From Pseudomonadota bacterium (lineage in GTDB: Bacteria > Pseudomonadota > Gammaproteobacteria > Burkholderiales > Gallionellaceae), in contig JAJXTL010000021.1 in the NCBI GenBank assembly GCA_021783855.1, positions 1-28,511 of the forward strand: a stretch of 28,511 nt of DNA, written 5' to 3'. Under the pieces are notes generated by a model. The model had not been told where the DNA came from. It saw only the letters and a list, made by a program, of their open reading frames with translations, and searched no databases. Every line of letters begins with the position of its first letter. Positions within the stretch are counted from its first letter, which is position 1. The position numbers and the translations under genes are program-made. Positions 23,783-28,511 of the stretch are shown in pieces.

Positions 23783-25054
23783 ATGGCACACATCGTCATC
23801 ATGGGGGCTGGACTCGGCGGCATGCCGGCAGCCTACGAAATGCGCGACAAGCTGGACAAAAAGCACAAGGTTACGGTCATCTCGGACAGCGAGAATTTTA
23901 ATTTTATGCCATCCAATCCCTGGGTGGCCGTCAAATGGCGCGAGCGCAAGCAGGTTGAGTTCCCGGTGCGCAGCTATCTGGAACGCAAGGGAATCAACTT
24001 CATTTCCAGCGGCGTGAAACGCGTTCATCCCGACAAGAACCAACTGGAACTGAATAAGGGTGACCCGGTCGATTACGATTATCTGGTCATTGCCACCGGC
24101 CCCAAACTTGCATTCGATGAGATCGAAGGCCTGGGAACAAACGGCGGGCACACTCATTCGGTATGCAGTGTCGATCACGCGATGAAATCGCACGACGAAT
24201 GGGAGAACTTCTGCCAGAATCCCGGCCCCATCGTGGTCGGTGCGGTGCAGGGCGCCTCCTGCTTCGGCCCCGCCTACGAATATGCCTTTATCATGGAAAC
24301 CGACTTGCGCCGCCGCAAGATACGCAACAAGGTACCGATGACTTTCGTGACCTCCGAGCCCTACATCGGTCACCTCGGCCTGGGCGGCGTGGGAGATTCC
24401 AAGGGAATACTGGAATCGGGCATGCGCGACAAACACATCAAATGGATCTGTAACGCCAAAGTATCGAAAGTTGAAGCCGGCAAGATGTATGTCACGGAAC
24501 ACGACGAAACGGGTGCGGAAAAACAGAAGCACGAACTCCCGTTCAACTACGGCATGATGCTGCCCGCATTCAAGGGTGTCGATGCCGTGTTCGGCATTGA
24601 AGGACTGGTTCAGGCGCGCGGTTTCGTCATCGTGGACAAACACCAGCGCAATTCGAAGTACAAGAACATCTTCGCCGTGGGCGTCTGCGTGGCCATTCCG
24701 CCGGTGGAAGCAACACCGATCCCGGTCGGCACACCCAAGACAGGCTACATGATTGAATCCATGGTAACAGCCGCTGTGTACAATATTAACGCCGACCTCA
24801 CCGGCATTCCGGCAGACCGGGAAGCAACCTGGAACGCCATCTGTCTGGCCGACTTCGGCGACAGCGGCGTCGCTTTCGTGGCGATACCGCAGATCCCGCC
24901 GCGCAACGTGAACTGGTTTTCCGAAGGAAAGTGGGTCCATCTAGCCAAGATCGCGTTTGAAAAATATTTCATCCGCAAGATGAAAAAAGGCACTTCCGAA
25001 CCATTCTACGAAGGCAGCATCCTCAAAATAATGGGTATCGAAAAGCTCAAATAA
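23783..25054 (+). CDS. sqr: Sulfide:quinone oxidoreductase (SQR)
   Basis: A 423-residue flavoprotein that oxidises sulfide and reduces membrane quinone, forming polysulfide or sulfane sulfur. It closely follows the Acidithiobacillus ferrooxidans SQR pattern. The N-terminal FAD site is [14 protein letters not shown]. All three redox-active cysteines are present: C128 in [10 protein letters not shown]160 in GASCFGP and C354 in [10 protein letters not shown], matching the known C128, C160 and C356. The C-terminal [11 protein letters not shown] region, which lines the quinone site and helps bind the membrane face, is intact. The ribosome binding site AGGAGGGGG precedes the ATG closely. It lies 54 nt after the response regulator and 58 nt before the nitroreductase gene, all on the plus strand. 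No signal peptide is seen, as is usual for SQR. Confidence 0.94.
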   Translation: MAHIVIMGAGLGGMPAAYEMRDKLDKKHKVTVISDSENFNFMPSNPWVAVKWRERKQVEFPVRSYLERKGINFISSGVKRVHPDKNQLELNKGDPVDYDYLVIATGPKLAFDEIEGLGTNGGHTHSVCSVDHAMKSHDEWENFCQNPGPIVVGAVQGASCFGPAYEYAFIMETDLRRRKIRNKVPMTFVTSEPYIGHLGLGGVGDSKGILESGMRDKHIKWICNAKVSKVEAGKMYVTEHDETGAEKQKHELPFNYGMMLPAFKGVDAVFGIEGLVQARGFVIVDKHQRNSKYKNIFAVGVCVAIPPVEATPIPVGTPKTGYMIESMVTAAVYNINADLTGIPADREATWNAICLADFGDSGVAFVAIPQIPPRNVNWFSEGKWVHLAKIAFEKYFIRKMKKGTSEPFYEGSILKIMGIEKLK

Positions 25055-25112
25055 TAGGCAGTCGGCGCGTCAGACCCGAAAAGCTGCTGCACCATACACA
25101 AGGAAAACCAAG

Positions 25113-25697
25113 ATGCAACTCGACGACCCTAGCCTGGATATCATTTTCCGCACCGCACGCACCCACAGCGCATGGCTGGACAAACCGGTCGGCGACGATT
25201 TGTTGCGCCGGATTTACGATTTGATGAAATGGGCGCCCACCAGCGCAAACTCAAGCCCGGCACGCATTGTTTTCGTCAAGAGCGAGTCCGCCAAACAGCG
25301 TCTGTTGCCGGCCATGATTCCGGGTAATGAGGAAAAAACGCGCACCGCACCGGTTACCGCCATCATTGCACAGGATCACGAGTTTTACGAAAAACTGCCG
25401 CATTTGTTCCCGCACGCCGATGCGCGCGCCTGGTTTGTCGATAACACGCCTCTGATTGACACCACGGCATTTCGCAACGCGACGCTGCAAGGCGCTTATC
25501 TGATACTGGCCGCGCGCGCGTTAGGTCTCGATGCGGGGCCGATGTCCGGTTTTGACAATGCGAAAGTGGATCAGGAATTCTTCCCTGGCACCCGGATTAA
25601 ATCAAATTTTCTGGTCAATATCGGCTACGGCGATGCATCCAAATTATTCCCGCGCAGCCCGCGCCTGACTTTCGAGGAAGCCGTGCAAATTTTATAA
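25113..25697 (+). CDS. Nitroreductase-family oxidoreductase (RutE/HadB-like)
   Basis: A 194-residue FMN-dependent oxidoreductase of the nitroreductase family, in the RutE/HadB (malonic semialdehyde reductase) branch. It shows the FMN-binding start [10 protein letters not shown] and [18 protein letters not shown], the central [24 protein letters not shown] block and the C-terminal [10 protein letters not shown]. The true substrate cannot be told from sequence; annotation as malonic semialdehyde reductase is by homology only, and the other rut genes are absent. The gene lies 58 nt behind sqr with ribosome binding site AAGGAAAA, so it may share its transcript. Why it sits with sulfur genes is unclear. 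Confidence 0.88.
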   Translation: MQLDDPSLDIIFRTARTHSAWLDKPVGDDLLRRIYDLMKWAPTSANSSPARIVFVKSESAKQRLLPAMIPGNEEKTRTAPVTAIIAQDHEFYEKLPHLFPHADARAWFVDNTPLIDTTAFRNATLQGAYLILAARALGLDAGPMSGFDNAKVDQEFFPGTRIKSNFLVNIGYGDASKLFPRSPRLTFEEAVQIL

Positions 25698-25769
25698 GCG
25701 CTGCGCGAATAACCTTATCAAGCAGGAGAAAATTGCCTCAAAACAGTGCCTACCCCCTCTTTGGAGTAA

Positions 25770-25798
25770 TTGACTATATTACTCAGGTATAGTTAAAT
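25770..25798 (+). promoter_or_regulatory. Candidate promoter and operator before the TusE-like gene
   Basis: TTGACT (25770-25775) and TTAAAT (25793-25798) with a 17 nt spacer form a passable sigma-70 promoter, 33 nt before the start codon. Inside it is a perfect inverted repeat, ACTATA (25773-25778) and TATAGT (25788-25793), separated by 9 nt, a plausible site for a repressor. The site is visible; its use is inferred. Confidence 0.4.
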
Positions 25799-25830
25799 GA
25801 TATTTTTCTCTGACTTGAAAGGTAATAACC

Positions 25831-26124
25831 ATGCAAATTCCTAATCGTGACGGTGACGGCTATCTCGTCGACATGAGTGACTGGACACCGGAAATCGGTC
25901 GCGCGATGGCCGAAGAAGACGGCTATGAGCTGAACGAAAAGAAGTGGGATCAGATCATGAAAGCCCGCGAATATTACGAAGAGTTCGGTTCGGTGCCACC
26001 GATACGCAAGTTCAGCAAATACATCGACGAGGATCAAAAAGAGGTATTCGAACTGTGGATGACCGGCCCGATGAAGCCCATCACCAAATACGGCGGCATG
26101 CCAAAACCGACAGGCTGCGTATAA
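25831..26124 (+). CDS. tusE: TusE/DsrC-family sulfur-carrier protein with a single C-terminal cysteine
   Basis: A 97-residue protein of the DsrC/TusE family, cytoplasmic sulfur carriers that accept sulfane sulfur on a flexible C-terminal arm. The arm ends GMPKPTGCV, so the penultimate cysteine is present. The second DsrC cysteine, 11 residues earlier in true DsrC, is threonine here (in KPITKYGG). It is thus a TusE/DsrC-like carrier rather than a catalytic DsrC that forms the trisulfide with sulfite reductase. It is slightly shorter than E. coli TusE, lacking some of the helix before the arm. No dsrAB is in the window. It stands alone behind a likely promoter; ribosome binding site AAAGG lies 9 nt before the ATG. 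Confidence 0.88.
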   Translation: MQIPNRDGDGYLVDMSDWTPEIGRAMAEEDGYELNEKKWDQIMKAREYYEEFGSVPPIRKFSKYIDEDQKEVFELWMTGPMKPITKYGGMPKPTGCV

Positions 26125-26414
26125 GCCTTTTCCACTGCACCCTTACCATAGTGAGGCAATCAGCCAACCTCGTACATCCACACAATCGCGTAACTTATTG
26201 AATAGATGATGATCCGATAACTTATAGAGACGCGCAATGGATGTCGGCGGCTTGGTGCAGTGAAAAATCAAAATCGTGACTGGCGTAATGATGAAACGTA
26301 TTCCTGAATTTTGAATGGCGCAGCTGCTGACCGCCCGGGTATCCGCATCGGAACCGATACGAACGCCAACGCTCCGTCACCGGCTAAGACCAACACAACC
26401 GGGAACAACCGTAA
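26125..26414. other. Non-coding gap (290 nt) between tusE-like gene and methyltransferase
   Basis: No gene is visible; the two flanking genes converge here. There is an exact 9 nt inverted repeat, CACTGCACC (26133-26141) and GGTGCAGTG (26254-26262), the second arm followed by an A-rich stretch. An 8 nt direct repeat TAACTTAT occurs at 26191 and 26218. The long arm distance (112 nt) makes a simple terminator unlikely. Confidence 0.35.
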
Positions 26415-27017
26415 TTAACCCGGCTTGCGCGCCACCATATCGATCAGTGCAGACATGCCGGAATGCCCCTCGCCTTCATGAATCATCTCATCGTGCTCTC
26501 TCAAATGCAGAATTTCCATGTCGGCAAATGCGTAGCGCAGCATCGCTTCCGTGTAGAGATGCTCGATCATTGAAGGGCCGCCCGTGCGGTATTCCAGTTG
26601 GCGCGGTGTATATCCCTGCAACATCAGCAGCCCGCCCGGTTTGAGACAGCGTTTGATTTGTGCGAACATCTGCTCGCGTAACGCGGGAGGCGCGAACTGT
26701 ATGAATATCCCCGCCACCACATCGAACTTGTCGACGCCCCAGTCCCAAAGTGCAAGATCGGCCAACTCGACCTCGATCTTCACGCCGCGCTTTTCCGCCA
26801 GTGCGCGCGCCTTTTCAATAGCCACACTGGAGCTGTCCACCGACAATACATGCAAACCCTGCTCTGCCAGCCATACGCCGTTGCGCCCTTCGCCATCGGC
26901 TACCGCAAGACAGTGCATCCCCGGTTTCAACAGCGCGTGTTGCGTGATTAAAAATGCGTTCGGCTCGGTGCCGAAATGATATTCCTCGCCTGAGTAGCGC
27001 TCATTCCATACATTCAT
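26415..27017 (-). CDS. Class I SAM-dependent methyltransferase
   Basis: A 200-residue methyltransferase with the seven-strand Rossmann fold signature. The glycine-rich motif is VADGEGRNGVWLAE near residue 40, motif II is LSVDSSSVAIEKARALA, the acidic DLALWDW follows, and motif IV is FDVVAGIFIQFAP. The N-terminus WNERYSGEEYHFGTEPNAFL is typical of TehB-like and thiopurine-type methyltransferases that act on small soft nucleophiles. The target is unknown; a sulfur, selenium or tellurium compound is possible given the branch. The start has GGAGA upstream. The gene is on the minus strand, divergent from glcD and convergent with the TusE-like gene, so it is probably its own unit. Confidence 0.85.
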   Translation of the reverse strand: MNVWNERYSGEEYHFGTEPNAFLITQHALLKPGMHCLAVADGEGRNGVWLAEQGLHVLSVDSSSVAIEKARALAEKRGVKIEVELADLALWDWGVDKFDVVAGIFIQFAPPALREQMFAQIKRCLKPGGLLMLQGYTPRQLEYRTGGPSMIEHLYTEAMLRYAFADMEILHLREHDEMIHEGEGHSGMSALIDMVARKPG

Positions 27018-27163
27018 TTTGGTTCTCCTTAGTTCTCAGGTTAATTTGGCGCGCAGTGTAACATTTCCGCTACCCTACAATCGGAATGAATTCATCTTCA
27101 CGGTCAGCCTTAGCTTGCCCGGCGAACAGCTTCATGATACAAATGCGCTGGAAATTTATACCG

Positions 27164-27180
27164 TAGTAATTTACTATACT
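27164..27180 (+). promoter_or_regulatory. Palindrome and -10-like site upstream of glcD
   Basis: TAGTAA-T-TTACTA (27164-27176) is a perfect palindrome that overlaps TATACT (27175-27180), a good -10 hexamer 28 nt before the glcD start. No good -35 is visible, so an activator may be needed or the palindrome may be an operator. It lies in the 190 nt divergent gap between the methyltransferase and glcD. Confidence 0.35.
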
Positions 27181-27207
27181 GTTTGAACATTTCCAACTGG
27201 AATTTCC

Positions 27208-28511
27208 TTGAAGCAACCTCGAAAAACAAATCCCGAACTGCTCAGCGCACTGAAGCGCTTTCTGCCCGAGGAATCCGTGCTGGATGATCTTGAGGACGTG
27301 CGTCCGTTCGAATGCGACGGCCTTTCAGTATATAAACAGCTGCCGATGCTGGTGGTGCTGCCGGAAACTGTGGAACAGGTGCAGCGCATCATGCGCCTGT
27401 GTTATGAGCGCAAAATTCCTGTGGTGGCGCGCGGCGCCGGCACCGGCCTGTCGGGCGGCGCACTGCCGCTCGAAGACGGCGTACTGCTGAGTCTGGCGAA
27501 ATTCAAACGCATCATCGACATCGACAAAGATAACGCGATGGCGACCGTGCAGCCCGGCGTGCGCAATCTGGCTATTTCCGAAGCCGCAGCGCCTTTCGGC
27601 CTGTATTACGCACCCGATCCTTCCTCGCAGATCGCCTGCACCATAGGCGGCAATGTCGCGGAGAATTCCGGCGGCGTACATTGCCTCAAATACGGCCTGA
27701 CCGTGCACAACATCCTGATGCTCAAAGTCATCACCATGGACGGCGAACTGCTGACCATAGGTTCAGAGTCGCTGGACTCGCCAGGCTACGATCTCCTGGC
27801 GCTGATGACGGGTTCTGAAGGCATGCTGGGGGTGATCGTCGAAGTCACCGTCAAACTGCTGGCCAGACCCGAACGCGCACAGGTGGTGCTGGCCGCGTTT
27901 GACGATGTCGACCTTGCAGGGGAGGCGGTCGGCGCCATCATCTCCGCCGGCATCATCCCCGCAGGTCTCGAAATGATGGACAAACTCGCCATTTCTGCGG
28001 CGGAAGACTTTGCCCATGCCGGTTACCCGAGGGACGCTGAAGCGATCCTGTTGTGTGAACTCGACGGCACCGATGCCGAAGTATCCGAATACATCATGGC
28101 GGTACGCAACATTTTAACGATGGGTGGCGCAACCGAAGTACGCACCGCAACCGATGAAGCCGAGCGGCAACTGTTCTGGAAGGGCCGAAAATCCGCCTTC
28201 CCAGCTGTGGGCCGCATCTCACCCGATTACTACTGCATGGACGGCACCATCCCGCGCCGCCAGCTCTCTCGTGTACTCAAACAAATCAGCGCCTGGTCTG
28301 CCGAATACAATCTTCCGGTCGCCAACGTGTTCCACGCAGGCGACGGCAACCTGCACCCGCTAATCCTGTTCGACGGCAATAAAGCGGGGGAACTGGCACG
28401 CACCGAGGAATTCGGCAACCGCATCCTGCAACTGTGCGTGGAAGTGGGCGGCACCATCACCGGTGAGCACGGCGTCGGCATGGAGAAAATCAACCAGATG
28501 TGCGTGCAGTT
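27208..28511 (+). CDS. glcD: GlcD-type FAD-linked oxidase, glycolate oxidase subunit (partial, 3' end missing)
   Basis: The first 434 residues of a GlcD-like flavoprotein that oxidises glycolate or another 2-hydroxy acid such as D-lactate. The FAD-binding PCMH domain has ARGAGTGLSGGA (74-85) and GGNVAENSGGVHCLKYGLT. The C-terminal FAD-oxidase domain shows VFHAGDGNLHP and GEHGVGMEKIN. About 60 residues are probably missing past the right edge. The start is a TTG at 27208 with TGGAA upstream. An in-frame TGA 24 nt upstream rules out a longer protein, and the N-terminus matches the family, so TTG is the only reasonable start. If glcE and glcF follow, the operon would serve phosphoglycolate salvage, as expected in a Calvin-cycle autotroph (inference). 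Confidence 0.9.
   Translation, partial: MKQPRKTNPELLSALKRFLPEESVLDDLEDVRPFECDGLSVYKQLPMLVVLPETVEQVQRIMRLCYERKIPVVARGAGTGLSGGALPLEDGVLLSLAKFKRIIDIDKDNAMATVQPGVRNLAISEAAAPFGLYYAPDPSSQIACTIGGNVAENSGGVHCLKYGLTVHNILMLKVITMDGELLTIGSESLDSPGYDLLALMTGSEGMLGVIVEVTVKLLARPERAQVVLAAFDDVDLAGEAVGAIISAGIIPAGLEMMDKLAISAAEDFAHAGYPRDAEAILLCELDGTDAEVSEYIMAVRNILTMGGATEVRTATDEAERQLFWKGRKSAFPAVGRISPDYYCMDGTIPRRQLSRVLKQISAWSAEYNLPVANVFHAGDGNLHPLILFDGNKAGELARTEEFGNRILQLCVEVGGTITGEHGVGMEKINQMCVQ

Noticed and set aside
23753..24940. Minus-strand open frame of 395 codons
   Set aside because: Fully antisense to sqr, which has all catalytic cysteines; the opposite frame shows no domain.
26191..26225. TAACTTAT direct repeat as an attachment site or CRISPR remnant
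   Set aside because: Only two 8 nt copies, AT-rich, with no integrase or cas gene nearby.
26315..26644. A 109-codon plus-strand frame
   Set aside because: Mostly antisense to the methyltransferase gene, rich in Arg/Pro/Ser as expected for a shadow.

Overview
This window reads as the dissimilatory sulfur-oxidation locus of a chemolithotrophic betaproteobacterium. The gene content points to the Gallionellaceae/Sulfuricellaceae/Thiobacillus side of the Nitrosomonadales, but the exact genus cannot be fixed from the sequence alone. The evidence is the co-occurrence of a cytoplasmic SoeAB sulfite dehydrogenase, sat-aprB-aprA, a qmoAB-hdrC-hdrB complex, sulfide:quinone reductase (sqr), a DsrC/TusE-family protein, a rhodanese and a YeiH-type sulfate exporter. 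No tRNA, rRNA, CRISPR array, phage gene or transposase was seen.

Layout. 1-3335 (minus): soeA and the 5' part of soeB, which runs off the left edge. 3336-3738: a divergent promoter region. 3739-7840 (plus): sat, aprB and aprA, closed by a strong intrinsic terminator. An unusually long (165 nt) aprB-aprA spacer can fold into a closed multi-stem structure. 7848-12028 (plus): a YkgJ-family cysteine-cluster protein, a CbbQ-type AAA+ ATPase and a CbbO/NorD-type VWA protein. Two inverted copies of an interspersed repeat sit here, one of them overlapping the cbbO start codon. 12312-12818 (plus): a DUF934 gene with a possible RBS-masking stem. 12821-15328 (minus): YeiH-type exporter, a small four-cysteine protein, a rhodanese and an unknown protein. 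15490-21239 (minus): metallophosphoesterase, qmoA, qmoB, hdrC, hdrB. 21826-25697 (plus): a soluble histidine kinase and NarL-type regulator, sqr, and a nitroreductase-family gene. 25831-26124 (plus): a TusE/DsrC-like gene. 26415-27017 (minus): a SAM methyltransferase. 27208-28511 (plus): glcD, cut by the right edge.

How it works together. SQR would feed sulfide electrons to quinone and make sulfane sulfur, which the rhodanese and the TusE-like protein could carry. Sulfite formed in the cytoplasm can be oxidised directly by SoeABC. It can also go through APS: AprBA makes APS from sulfite and AMP, and Sat releases sulfate plus ATP. QmoAB-HdrCB is the expected electron acceptor for AprBA. The YeiH-type carrier is a candidate for exporting sulfate or another anion. 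The soluble cysteine-rich two-component system next to sqr is a candidate local regulator.

The most interesting points are the structured aprB-aprA spacer, the CbbQ/CbbO pair with no Rubisco nearby, the repeat that supplies the cbbO start codon, the replacement of membrane QmoC by soluble HdrBC, and the small CxxC protein gene. Two real genes cut by the window edges (soeB and glcD) use GTG and TTG starts.
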